Assembly (NCBI GenBank): GCA_003175915.1
Contig: PSRH01000016.1
Location: 1-12,315, forward strand
Length of the DNA stretch: 12,315 bases
Reading direction: 5' to 3'
Source of the DNA: Candidatus Melainabacteria bacterium
Lineage (GTDB): Bacteria; Cyanobacteriota; Vampirovibrionia; Obscuribacterales; Obscuribacteraceae
Of the stretch, positions 1 to 6,428 are shown one piece after another. Under the pieces are notes generated by a model. That model was not told the origin of the DNA and did no database searches. It worked only from the letters and a program-made list of their open reading frames with translations. The translations under genes and the position numbers were made by a program. Every line of letters begins with the position of its first letter. Position 1 is the first letter of the stretch.

Positions 1-2
1 CT

Positions 3-440
3 CTCAACCTTTTGGTGGGAGCGACAGTTACTTGTTGCCTCGTAGGCCCCTTTTCCCTCCAGTTAAAGGGTGTGCTCTTCTGCCTGTTAACGCTGCCGCT
101 TGCTTTTGTGATTGATTTCCTGGGCAATTTTCTCGTTGGACTATTTGCTTTTTGGCTCGAGGATACCTCCGGACTGCTCCTTATCTACTCTCGACTGACG
201 GCGATCTTGGGAGGAATGCTCATGCCAATTGAACTGTTTCCTGAAGTAATGAAGCCATTGATCAACGCTTTGCCTTTTGCTGCGCTCGTATACGGGCCAG
301 CGAAGATTCTGATTGCCCCGAGTTCGGCAATGCTTTCAGATATCCTTGGGCGACAGCTCTTCGCACTGGCTGTATTCGTCCTTGCCGTATTTTTCCTGGA
401 GAGGCAGGCACTGCGACGCATCCATGCCCAGGGAGGTTAA
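3..440 (+). CDS. ABC-2 type transporter permease, 6-TM (DUF990-like) family, C-terminal part
   Basis: This is the C-terminal ~146 residues of an integral membrane permease of an ABC-2 exporter. The reading frame is open to the left edge, so the gene starts outside the window; the TTG at 12 is not a convincing start. The protein is strongly hydrophobic, with about four membrane segments. The stretch FWLED..GLLLIYSRL, then GGMLMPIELFP and LPFAALVYGPAKIL, is the pattern typical of the ABC2_membrane_6 (DUF990) permeases: an aromatic-rich helix, a G-G-x-x-x-P loop, then LPF. The stop codon directly abuts the ATG of a second permease of the same type. In this family two different permeases usually follow one ATPase, so the ATPase should be immediately upstream. 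The substrate cannot be read from the sequence. Export of a small hydrophobic compound or peptide is only a family-level guess. Confidence 0.8.
   Translation, partial: LNLLVGATVTCCLVGPFSLQLKGVLFCLLTLPLAFVIDFLGNFLVGLFAFWLEDTSGLLLIYSRLTAILGGMLMPIELFPEVMKPLINALPFAALVYGPAKILIAPSSAMLSDILGRQLFALAVFVLAVFFLERQALRRIHAQGG
431..436 (+). promoter_or_regulatory. Ribosome binding site of the second permease
   Basis: GGGAGG lies 4 bases before the ATG at 441 and overlaps the last codons of the preceding permease. This fixes the start and indicates translational coupling of the two permease genes. Confidence 0.6.
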
Positions 441-1238
441 ATGATAAGGACGCTAATCGGCTATTGCCAACTTGTCTACGCCTACTTTTGTCTCAACCTC
501 AAAGCCCAGGTTGAGTACAGAGGAGCGTTGGCTTCGCAAATCTGCGCCATGTTCATAAACAATTGCTTTTGGTTGGCCTTTTGGTCACTTTTCTTTTTGC
601 GCTTTCCAGTCCTGCGAGGCTGGCAGATAAGCGACGTAGTGACGATGTGGGGCATAGCCGCGTGCGGCTTCGGCCTGGCGCACGTAGTCTTCGGCAATGG
701 TTTATTCTTGCCCAGCTTAATTGCCAAAGGACAGCTCGATACCTGGATGCTTTATCCACGGGCTTTGCTGCCGCATTTGTTATTGGGCAAGATGAGTGCT
801 ACAGCGATAGGCGATACACTTTTCGGTGTCTTCGTCTATGTAATATTCGTGCGTCCTGATCTGCCGCATTTTGCCTTGTTCTTGCTGCTCTCGGTTTCTG
901 CAGCGGTTTTGTTCAGCGGTTTCAGTATTCTCACTGGTAGCCTGGGCTTTTTCGTTGGTAACGCCGAGGGCATCAGCGAGCAATGCCGTTTTGCCCTGGT
1001 CACGTTCAGCACCTACCCTGCCACCCTATTTGATGGCAAGGTCAAATTGCTTTTGCTGACTGTAATACCGGCCGCGTTCGTAAGCAACTTTCCGATAGAA
1101 GCGTTGCGTTCACTATCCTGGCAGGCTACTGTCTATTCTTTGGTTGGCTCCTTCGCCATACTGATTGCGGGAGTGACTCTCTTTTATTGGGGATTGAAGC
1201 GCTATGAATCAGGTAATCTAATGGAAATGCGAGGATAA
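441..1238 (+). CDS. ABC-2 type transporter permease, 6-TM (DUF990-like) family
   Basis: This is a complete 265-residue permease, the partner of the one that ends at 440. It has six predicted membrane segments, at roughly residues 18-45, 50-80, 110-140, 145-175, 195-220 and 230-255. Family hallmarks are GQLDTWMLYPRALLPHL in the middle (the G-x-LD-x-x-L-x-P loop) and the tail YESGNLMEMRG after the last helix. Both are typical of the second permease of DUF990 systems. The length matches the family's ~260 residues. The ATG directly follows the upstream stop and is preceded by GGGAGG, so the start is secure. The protein presumably forms a heterodimeric membrane channel with its neighbour, driven by an ATPase encoded upstream of the window. 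The next gene starts 7 bases after this stop and is probably co-transcribed. Confidence 0.85.
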   Translation: MIRTLIGYCQLVYAYFCLNLKAQVEYRGALASQICAMFINNCFWLAFWSLFFLRFPVLRGWQISDVVTMWGIAACGFGLAHVVFGNGLFLPSLIAKGQLDTWMLYPRALLPHLLLGKMSATAIGDTLFGVFVYVIFVRPDLPHFALFLLLSVSAAVLFSGFSILTGSLGFFVGNAEGISEQCRFALVTFSTYPATLFDGKVKLLLLTVIPAAFVSNFPIEALRSLSWQATVYSLVGSFAILIAGVTLFYWGLKRYESGNLMEMRG

Positions 1239-1245
1239 TCATAGG

Positions 1246-2361
1246 ATGAGTGGAAAAATATCGCAGCGCATTGTCAAAGCTCTGGGAATATCCGACCTGG
1301 TTGAAGTTCTTTCCGAAAAGTTGTCCGGTGCGGATTTGACTTCCTTATTGCTGGCTGTTTTGAAGCGGCGAGTCAGTAAAATTGCACGTGACAAGCTGCT
1401 GGTTGAAAGTGCGGTTACCAGAGCTTGTAATCTGGACGGCCGTTTGTTGAACAAATTGGAAAGTCTCGCTTATGAGAATGCCGGTCAGTTCGAAGCCCTG
1501 GACCTCTCGCCGCTCTCTCCCTTGGGTGCTGTCTCGGTGCTTACCGGGTTGGACCAGAGCAACGTTTTGAGTACGGTGCGATCATATGAATGTGCTTCCG
1601 ACCCAACGATCGGATTGGCGCTGGAATGTGCACGCCGTCGTAAAGGTCATCTAGACAGGAAAGATGTTCATCGATTGGCGACCAATCATCGCGTTGTCAG
1701 GTTTCCGATCCCGGACAACCCGGCTTACTCAGCGCATTTCAAATTATTCAGCCTGGTAAGTGCCGGGCGCGACATTGGCTCGGGACAGTTTGAGTGTAGT
1801 GCGATAAGAGAACACATCGGCGTCTATCTATCTTTCATGTCAAAATTAAAGGAAAACGATTTTGTCTTTGAAGACATTATCGTCGAGCTTTCTGACACCA
1901 GTGTGATTTCGCAGTTTTGTTCGATGTTTGGAATAAGCCGAGAGGAGATCCGGGCGAAGGTACGAGCGCGGGATTCAAACAGTTCAGATAACTTATTGGC
2001 GAAGCATTCTAAGCTGTGGCCGAAGATCGTGTTTAAGCCAAAGGAAGAATTGGCTCAATTCAACCTGCCTAAGCATATGGTGACGCGCTTGGATCTGATG
2101 GAACAGTCGGTTTGCCAGGCGATGAAACAGGAGTACAAAAGCGTACAGTTTCGCTTCAATATGCATCGTCTGACGGGGGTTGGTTATTATGCCGGACCTT
2201 GTTTTCACATCAAAACAAAGAACAGCCAAGGACAGGAGTACATGTTGGCTGATGGCGGCTTTGTCGATTGGACGCAGGTTCTTCTAAGTGACGAGAAAGA
2301 AAGACTTATGACCAGCGCCATCGGCATTGAGCTAATCTGCCGGCTCTTCCGCACCATATAG
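1246..2361 (+). CDS. Class II aminoacyl-tRNA synthetase-like (HisRS/HisZ-like) protein, probably non-charging
   Basis: This 371-residue soluble protein starts 7 bases after the permease, with GAGG at 1231-1234 as a likely ribosome site. I do not recognise a named gene, but several stretches resemble the histidyl-tRNA synthetase core. These are SPLGAVSVL (91-99); SYECASDPTIGLALE (113-127), like the synthetase R-x-x-E-V-SDPTN-LALE block; HFKLFSLVSAGRD (164-176); FNMHRLTGVGYYAGPCFHI (304-322), like the RGLDYYTG-x-x-F motif; DGGFVDW (336-342), like GGRYD; and SAIGIEL (357-363), like AIGIERL of motif 3. The arginine that follows the glutamate in motif 3 is leucine here, no FRxE of motif 2 is visible, and no anticodon-binding domain follows. 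Charging of tRNA is therefore unlikely. As with HisZ or amino-acid-ligating paralogues, a regulatory or ligase-like role is more plausible. The co-location with an exporter suggests a joint job, but none is proven. Confidence 0.6.
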   Translation: MSGKISQRIVKALGISDLVEVLSEKLSGADLTSLLLAVLKRRVSKIARDKLLVESAVTRACNLDGRLLNKLESLAYENAGQFEALDLSPLSPLGAVSVLTGLDQSNVLSTVRSYECASDPTIGLALECARRRKGHLDRKDVHRLATNHRVVRFPIPDNPAYSAHFKLFSLVSAGRDIGSGQFECSAIREHIGVYLSFMSKLKENDFVFEDIIVELSDTSVISQFCSMFGISREEIRAKVRARDSNSSDNLLAKHSKLWPKIVFKPKEELAQFNLPKHMVTRLDLMEQSVCQAMKQEYKSVQFRFNMHRLTGVGYYAGPCFHIKTKNSQGQEYMLADGGFVDWTQVLLSDEKERLMTSAIGIELICRLFRTI

Positions 2362-2376
2362 ATAGGCAAGTGGGAA

Positions 2377-2730
2377 TTATTTGATCAGGTTCTGAAGCTG
2401 ATTGGTCCCTTCCCTTCTCATAAGGTCGTTAGCGCCCTGCCTTACTTCCTGCTCGAGAGTCTTTGTCAGGCTCTGTTTCGAGGTTGGCAGGCCGGTGAGG
2501 GATTGCGGCGATGTGCCTGCTGGTCCAATAATCATGGTGCCATTTGTTGTCACAGAAAGTGGGTAAGACTTCCCAGTGCTCTGGTCCATCACTACGTAGT
2601 TTCCAGAAGGAATTGTGGTGGTCCCTACTTCCGTAGGCGACGTTACATCGCCAAGTCGGTTAAGAGCCAGGGCCACGGTTCCCAAGGTTGCAAAACTGCA
2701 CAAAGTCAGGGACATTATTAGTCTTCGCAT
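2377..2730 (-). CDS. Small secreted protein of unknown function
   Basis: This 117-residue protein has a clear signal peptide. MRR is followed by a hydrophobic stretch to about residue 22, with a likely signal peptidase I cut after VALA. The mature part is small and polar. Residues ~41-70 (IPSGNYVVMD, TGKSYPLSV, GTMIIGP) look like a short beta-rich unit, and the tail from ~85 is charged and probably helical. I recognise no family. GGGG at 2740-2743 and TAGGA at 2733-2737 precede the ATG; the latter is very close to it, so the Met at codon 6 remains an alternative start. The gene converges on the synthetase-like gene with a 15-base gap and shows no link to its neighbours. It faces a 352-base non-coding stretch that must hold its promoter, but I see no clear -35/-10 pair. 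Confidence 0.6.
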   Translation of the reverse strand: MRRLIMSLTLCSFATLGTVALALNRLGDVTSPTEVGTTTIPSGNYVVMDQSTGKSYPLSVTTNGTMIIGPAGTSPQSLTGLPTSKQSLTKTLEQEVRQGANDLMRREGTNQLQNLIK

Positions 2731-3082
2731 ATTCCTAAACCCCGTATGGTTGTAGCTTTCAGACTACCTGAAGAGAAACTGCCAAAGTTTAGCAGGAAGA
2801 TAACGGGTGGTCCCTTAAATGCGACTTTCTGATTGTCAATTTCATCAATCCTTTGTTGTTTGCCAAGAGGTAAGCTCAAACCCTGCTTTCATTGTTCTCT
2901 GGGATGTTCAGTCGATTGAGACTGTTCTAGCAGCCATAGATCCTGGTACTACTGGTAGGGTCATTGAGTCCAATTTTTGGTGTCCTTTTAGTAATTGCTC
3001 TGTTATGAATCTGGTATTTTGGAGCCAGGCAGAAGTTGATGGGACGAGTAAGCTCTAGATTGACTATAATCTGAAGACTAAG
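2731..3082. other. 352-bp intergenic region between divergent genes
   Basis: This stretch separates the small secreted protein (minus) from the AraC-type regulator (plus) and should carry both promoters. A perfect TATAAT lies at 3065-3070. Two weak inverted repeats are visible: AAACT/AGTTT (2776-2790) and GATTG/CAATC (2831-2850). A 79-codon plus-strand frame at 2819-3058 has no recognisable protein features and is not called. I see no tRNA, riboswitch or mobile-element remnant. Confidence 0.5.
3065..3070 (+). promoter_or_regulatory. Candidate -10 box for the AraC-type regulator
   Basis: An exact TATAAT ends 12 bases before the ATG at 3083. No good -35 hexamer sits at 16-18 bases upstream, and no TGn extension is present. 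Initiation about 7 bases downstream would leave a leader of only ~6 bases, so transcription would be nearly leaderless. This is a tentative call. Confidence 0.3.
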
Positions 3083-3961
3083 ATGGATTATTCGGCTTCT
3101 ATTCAATCGGCAATCGATTTCATGGAGGAAAACCTCTTTGAAGACATTGCGCCTGCTGATGTGGCAGATAGGGTTGGTTTTTCTGAATATCATTTTCATA
3201 GGATCTTTCATGGCATGCTGGCTGAATCGGTAGCAGCCTATATCCGCAAGCGGCGTATATTTGAGACTGCCAGGCTTTTGAGAACTACGGACAAGTCGAT
3301 CTATGAGCTTGCCAGTTTGGCTCGTTTTGATTCACGCGATTCGTATACGCGCGCATTCAAAAAGATCTACAAGGTCAGTCCCGGAGAATTCCGCCGCCTG
3401 AAGAGTAAAGGTTGGGATTTTCAAAAAACGCCCATTACAAAGAAAATGCTGCAGCATCTCAAAGAAGGTATTACCTTAGAACCGCGACTGGAAACGAGAG
3501 AGGTGCAACATGTGGTCGGACTGGCGGCCAGTTATCAGGACGAGCGCCCACGCGAAGTTGAAACTCTCTGGAAATTTCTATTGGAGCGCAAAGGAGAAAT
3601 ATCGGCAGTAAAACCAGGATTCGCTCTCGGAGTATTTCTGGCGGATCATCCTTTTGTGGTGAGGCGTCCACGCGATACCTATGTTTATCTGGCTGGCTTG
3701 CCTGTGACAAGCCTGGAAAACATTCCAAACGGCATGTGTTCATGCACAATTCCGGCAGGGCAATACGCCGTGTTCACTCATAAAGGTCCTGTAGATACGG
3801 TCATGCACAGCATCAACTATATCTGGGGAACCTGGATACCAAACAACCTTGAGCATTATCGACACGTCAATGGTCCGGACTTTGAACTCTACGGACCGCG
3901 TTTCGATCAAAAGACTCGCACTGGAGAATTGGATATGTATGTTCCTGTGAAACGCGGCTAG
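3083..3961 (+). CDS. AraC-family transcriptional regulator with GyrI-like effector-binding domain
   Basis: This 292-residue regulator has the Rob-type layout: an N-terminal DNA-binding domain and a C-terminal ligand domain. Residues 1-107 hold the two helix-turn-helix motifs. The first runs through DIAPADVADRVGFSEYHFHRIF; the second, through IYELASLARFDSRDSYTRAFKKIYKVSPGEFRR, has the usual S-x-x-x-F/Y-x-R-x-F-K-x-x-x-G-x-x-P-x-x-x-R signature. From ~130 to 290 it resembles the GyrI/AraC effector-binding fold: a VVGL strand, the motif IPAGQYAVFTHKGPVDTV, then FELYGPRF and a final ELDMYVPVK strand with the acidic residues typical of the ligand pocket. Such proteins are activators that bind small, often cationic or hydrophobic, molecules. 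Its ATG gives the usual short N-terminus before the domain. It lies 206 bases upstream of the oxidase/permease pair on the same strand and is the obvious candidate regulator of that pair, but this is only positional. Confidence 0.9.
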   Translation: MDYSASIQSAIDFMEENLFEDIAPADVADRVGFSEYHFHRIFHGMLAESVAAYIRKRRIFETARLLRTTDKSIYELASLARFDSRDSYTRAFKKIYKVSPGEFRRLKSKGWDFQKTPITKKMLQHLKEGITLEPRLETREVQHVVGLAASYQDERPREVETLWKFLLERKGEISAVKPGFALGVFLADHPFVVRRPRDTYVYLAGLPVTSLENIPNGMCSCTIPAGQYAVFTHKGPVDTVMHSINYIWGTWIPNNLEHYRHVNGPDFELYGPRFDQKTRTGELDMYVPVKRG

Positions 3962-4047
3962 AAGCGCTTTGTGAGACAGGACCAAGAAAAGATGTGGGAA
4001 AAAGACGTATCAAGCCTTTGAGCCAGGGTTATTCTGATTGGCAAATT

Positions 4048-4151
4048 GGCTCCTCGTAGCGGGTCCTGGCGGGTGAATGAACCAGCCGGGACAATCTTGA
4101 TGATGGGCGGCCATTTGCGCTGGGGTGTAACAAACGCCGAACAGAGGAGCC
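4048..4151 (+). ncRNA. Candidate structured leader (three-way junction) before the oxidase gene
   Basis: Hand folding of the 206-base gap between the regulator and the oxidase gene gives three stems. P1 is a perfect 8-bp pairing of GGCTCCTC (4048-4055) with GAGGAGCC (4144-4151). P2 pairs 4063-4074 with 4081-4092, 12 positions with one G-A mismatch and one G-T wobble, around the loop GAATGA. P3 pairs GGCG (4106-4109) and TTTG (4114-4117) with CAAACGCC (4131-4138), leaving a 4-base bulge. The 3' strand of P1 contains GAGGAG, the best Shine-Dalgarno-like stretch near the ATG at 4168, though at 18 bases it is rather far from it. A cis-regulatory RNA is possible. I could not match it to a riboswitch class I know. 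No covariation evidence is available, and the minus-strand RNA would fold similarly. Confidence 0.35.
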
Positions 4152-4167
4152 GTGGACGAGAGCCCAT

Positions 4168-4986
4168 ATGTATCTGACCGTTTCGAAAAGGGAAATTAGT
4201 GCGATTACCGAAAGCCACCCTGGAAACAAGGCTTTAGTCGCGGCACTGGCGAAGGCCGGTCCATCACCCGTAGATCTTACCTGCCTGATGGCTCAATACG
4301 TGCAGTTCAACTCCATCTTTGGTGCTGGAGTTGCCCACTTAGCTGGACTTATCGCTACCAGGCAGGACATGTTCAAGGACAATAACGAGTCTATTTCTGT
4401 GCTTGCCGATAGGAGCTATGAGGTTGCTGCTGAGATATTCTTCGCAGCAATCGATGAATTTCGACGTAAGAAGACGCATAGATCGATGGCGCAGGACAGT
4501 TTGAAGGGATTTGTGGAATTCTTCAAAATGACCCCGGCTGAAGCAAGCTTGCGCTGCCGAGTCAACGTCAATACTTCTGCGGCTGTGAGGGCGGTCACCG
4601 AGGGCTATTGCTTCAATCGAGAAATAACCGATACTGATCTTTTTTCTGCCATCGGATTCCACATCGGTTCGGAACTGCTTGCGGACCAGGAATACAACAT
4701 TCTGGATAGATATCTGAAACAAGAGCATCCCACTCTGGTGACATTCTTGCAGCGGGCAGGCGTTTACTCTTGGGTGGCGGTTCACACAACAGTGGAAGCA
4801 GACCATTGCGACGCTGCGCTTCAATGCGCAAATTCTGCGCTCAGCTTTTACACCGGAGACGTTTCCAAAGCGTACGGCTTCATCCTGAAAGGGCTGAAGC
4901 ACTTCGCCAAAGTTCAAGCTCGATTTATGCACTCACTTTCCGCGACTGGGTGCGCTGAGCCGGAGAGAGAAGCGTTCGATATCTGA
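4168..4986 (+). CDS. Haem-oxygenase-like diiron/dimetal oxidase candidate, CADD/DUF3865-like
   Basis: This 272-residue, all-helical protein resembles the CADD-like DUF3865 family, with stretches such as NSIFGAGVAHLAG (48-60) and DRSYEVAAEIFFAAIDEF (81-98). The ligand pattern of haem-oxygenase-like dimetal oxidases is complete: E97 and H104 (seven apart), E169, then H206, E210 and H213 (H-x3-E-x2-H). From memory, the Chlamydia CADD ligands have the same spacing for the first pair and the last triad, with Asp in place of E210. Known members oxidise amino acids or fatty acids, or in CADD convert the protein's own tyrosine to p-aminobenzoate; the CADD lysine 10 residues after the central Glu is not seen here. 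TenA-type thiamin salvage is a fold-related alternative but lacks the metal ligands. No in-frame ATG, GTG or TTG lies between the preceding stop (4078) and 4168. The NCS1 permease follows within 35 bases. Confidence 0.7.
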   Translation: MYLTVSKREISAITESHPGNKALVAALAKAGPSPVDLTCLMAQYVQFNSIFGAGVAHLAGLIATRQDMFKDNNESISVLADRSYEVAAEIFFAAIDEFRRKKTHRSMAQDSLKGFVEFFKMTPAEASLRCRVNVNTSAAVRAVTEGYCFNREITDTDLFSAIGFHIGSELLADQEYNILDRYLKQEHPTLVTFLQRAGVYSWVAVHTTVEADHCDAALQCANSALSFYTGDVSKAYGFILKGLKHFAKVQARFMHSLSATGCAEPEREAFDI

Positions 4987-5021
4987 GACCAAGCTGGCGC
5001 TTGAGCACAATAGGTACTGAA

Positions 5022-6419
5022 ATGAGTAAGAGTTATCACCACAACGACGTAGTTCCATTGACGGAAAGAAGAAACCCAGTAACCATGGGACTGCTGTGGA
5101 TAACGATGGTCACTGGCTTTCCATCCGTACTGGCCGGATTTGATTGGTTCAAATCTGGTCTGACCCTTTCTCAAGTGACCATCTGCTCGGTGATCAGTTG
5201 TCTGATTTTATTGATGTATGCCATTCCTGCAAACCAATTGGGCGCCAGGAGCGGTCAGTCGTTCTCCATGCTGAGCAGGCGTTTCTTCGGACGTTATGGT
5301 TCCTATCTAGTCACCATCAACGTGATCTGGATGTTTCTTGCCTGGTATGGTCTTATGGCTATGTTATTGGCCCAGGGCCTGAAGGGCATTTATCACTGGC
5401 CCGTATCGACGATTTTGCTGGCAGCAGGGCTGGCGCTCTTAATGGCTTTCAATAACTTCTTTGGTTTTAGTGGCGTGGCCAACTTTGCTAGATTCGTTGC
5501 CGCTCCGATCATGATCGTTTGGATTGGTTACGCTTTTTTCAAAGCCGCAGCTGCCTGTCCAATGACGTTGCTTGCCGATGCTCCCCACATATCGTTTGCT
5601 TCGGCGCTTACCTTTTCGTCCTCGTTCATTATTGGATATGCTGTTTGGGGCAATGAAGCGGATTACTGGCGTTATGGTAAACCGAAAAAGCGTTACTCGC
5701 TATTGCCGGTTGGTATCGCCCTCTTGGTTGGCGAAGTATTGTTCCCGTTAACAGGTTGGATTCTAGCCAGAGTTTCGGGCATCACTGAATCTGTCGCTGC
5801 GACCAATTTCCTCAACCAGTTTTCCCTGGGTGGCATTTCGTGGTTAGCGGCAATCGTACTGGCCACGACGCTTTTTGCTGCCAACGATTCAGTTCTATTT
5901 GGCTCAGTTTCGGCTTTCGAAAATATTTGGCCTTGTAAGCATAAAGTTGCCGTGGCATTAGTGGCCACTGTTGGAGCCTGCCTTGCCGCTTGGTTCTCAA
6001 GCTTCGGATTTATGAAAGTATTTGAAGCGGTTGCTTCACTCAACTGCATACTTCTGCCTACTCCAACTGTAATTATGCTCACGGAATGGTTTCTTAGAGA
6101 ACGTGTTTTTGCCATGCCGTCTGATTTTTCCAGCATTCCAAAATTCGATCAATTGCCGCTTTTCCGCTGGCCGGCTCTTATAGCATTGTTTGCTGGTTGG
6201 ACAGTCGGTGCGGTTACTTCCGGGATTATTCCTGGTATGGACACCTTTCGCGTAGGCGTCTGCTCTCTGCAGGCCTGGTTGGTGGCAATGGCTGCCTACC
6301 TGCCATTGCGCATGATCGAACATCGGCGCTCCTTGTTCTTCAATCAGGGATCTCTTGAGCGAGATGGCCTTCTCCAGGTTGAAGAAGTGCCTATCGAAGA
6401 AGGTAGCGTTCTTCGATAA
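5022..6419 (+). CDS. NCS1-family permease (cytosine/purine/hydantoin type)
   Basis: This is an integral membrane symporter of 465 residues with about 12 membrane helices. The N-terminal block fits the nucleobase-cation-symport-1 family: NPVTMGLLWITMVTGFP, then GARSGQSFSMLSRRFFGRYGSYLV, the family's G-A-R-x-G-x-x-F-x-x-x-x-R-x-x-F-G-x-x-G loop. FNNFFGFSGVANFARFVAAP and the later W-G-N-E-A-D-Y-W-R-Y segment are further family features. Members import cytosine, purines, hydantoins, uracil or thiamin precursors with H+ or Na+. The substrate cannot be chosen from the sequence. I take ATG 5022, with AGG 7 bases before it. A TTG at 5001 would add seven residues but lacks a ribosome site. The gene lies 35 bases after the oxidase and probably supplies its substrate or takes part in the same salvage path. 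Its stop sits inside a perfect inverted repeat facing a convergent gene. Confidence 0.85.
   Translation: MSKSYHHNDVVPLTERRNPVTMGLLWITMVTGFPSVLAGFDWFKSGLTLSQVTICSVISCLILLMYAIPANQLGARSGQSFSMLSRRFFGRYGSYLVTINVIWMFLAWYGLMAMLLAQGLKGIYHWPVSTILLAAGLALLMAFNNFFGFSGVANFARFVAAPIMIVWIGYAFFKAAAACPMTLLADAPHISFASALTFSSSFIIGYAVWGNEADYWRYGKPKKRYSLLPVGIALLVGEVLFPLTGWILARVSGITESVAATNFLNQFSLGGISWLAAIVLATTLFAANDSVLFGSVSAFENIWPCKHKVAVALVATVGACLAAWFSSFGFMKVFEAVASLNCILLPTPTVIMLTEWFLRERVFAMPSDFSSIPKFDQLPLFRWPALIALFAGWTVGAVTSGIIPGMDTFRVGVCSLQAWLVAMAAYLPLRMIEHRRSLFFNQGSLERDGLLQVEEVPIEEGSVLR
6392..6418. terminator. Perfect 10-bp inverted repeat between convergent genes, possible transcription end
   Basis: TATCGAAGAA (6392-6401) pairs perfectly with TTCTTCGATA (6409-6418) around a 7-base loop. 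It lies over the last codons and stop of the permease gene and only 11 bases from the stop of the convergent DUF1254 gene. The position suits a bidirectional terminator, but neither side is followed by a T-run, so an intrinsic terminator is not established. Confidence 0.35.
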
Positions 6420-6428
6420 GCGATCGCA

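Noticed and set aside
2503..2721. 72-codon plus-strand frame opposite the secreted protein
   Set aside because: Antisense shadow of a gene with a clear signal peptide; low-complexity Arg/Cys/His-rich translation.
2819..3058. 79-codon plus-strand frame in the 352-bp intergenic region
   Set aside because: No recognisable motif, no convincing ribosome site, and composition typical of non-coding DNA; it spans where divergent promoters are expected.
4097..4103. TTGATGA resembling the CUGANGA core of a hammerhead ribozyme in the three-way junction
   Set aside because: The essential first C is a T, no GAAA strand follows the second stem, and junction strand lengths do not fit any hammerhead type.
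4048..4151. TPP riboswitch, considered because TenA-fold and NCS1 genes occur in thiamin salvage
   Set aside because: The conserved CUGAGA and the ACCUGAU...GGGA blocks are absent.
3958..4229. Two overlapping minus-strand frames through the regulator-oxidase gap
   Set aside because: They overlap the ends of real genes and each other, lack ribosome sites and protein motifs; the gap is better read as non-coding with possible RNA structure.
4339..4932. 197-codon minus-strand frame
   Set aside because: Lies entirely opposite the dimetal oxidase, whose sense translation has a complete ligand motif; the antisense product has no recognisable features.
5693..6136. 147-codon minus-strand frame
   Set aside because: Lies inside the NCS1 permease on the opposite strand; the sense frame is a well-formed membrane protein, so this is a shadow.
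6420..6427. GCGATCGC, identical to the cyanobacterial HIP1 palindrome
   Set aside because: I found only one copy in 12 kb; HIP1-rich genomes would show many, so it says nothing about the host.
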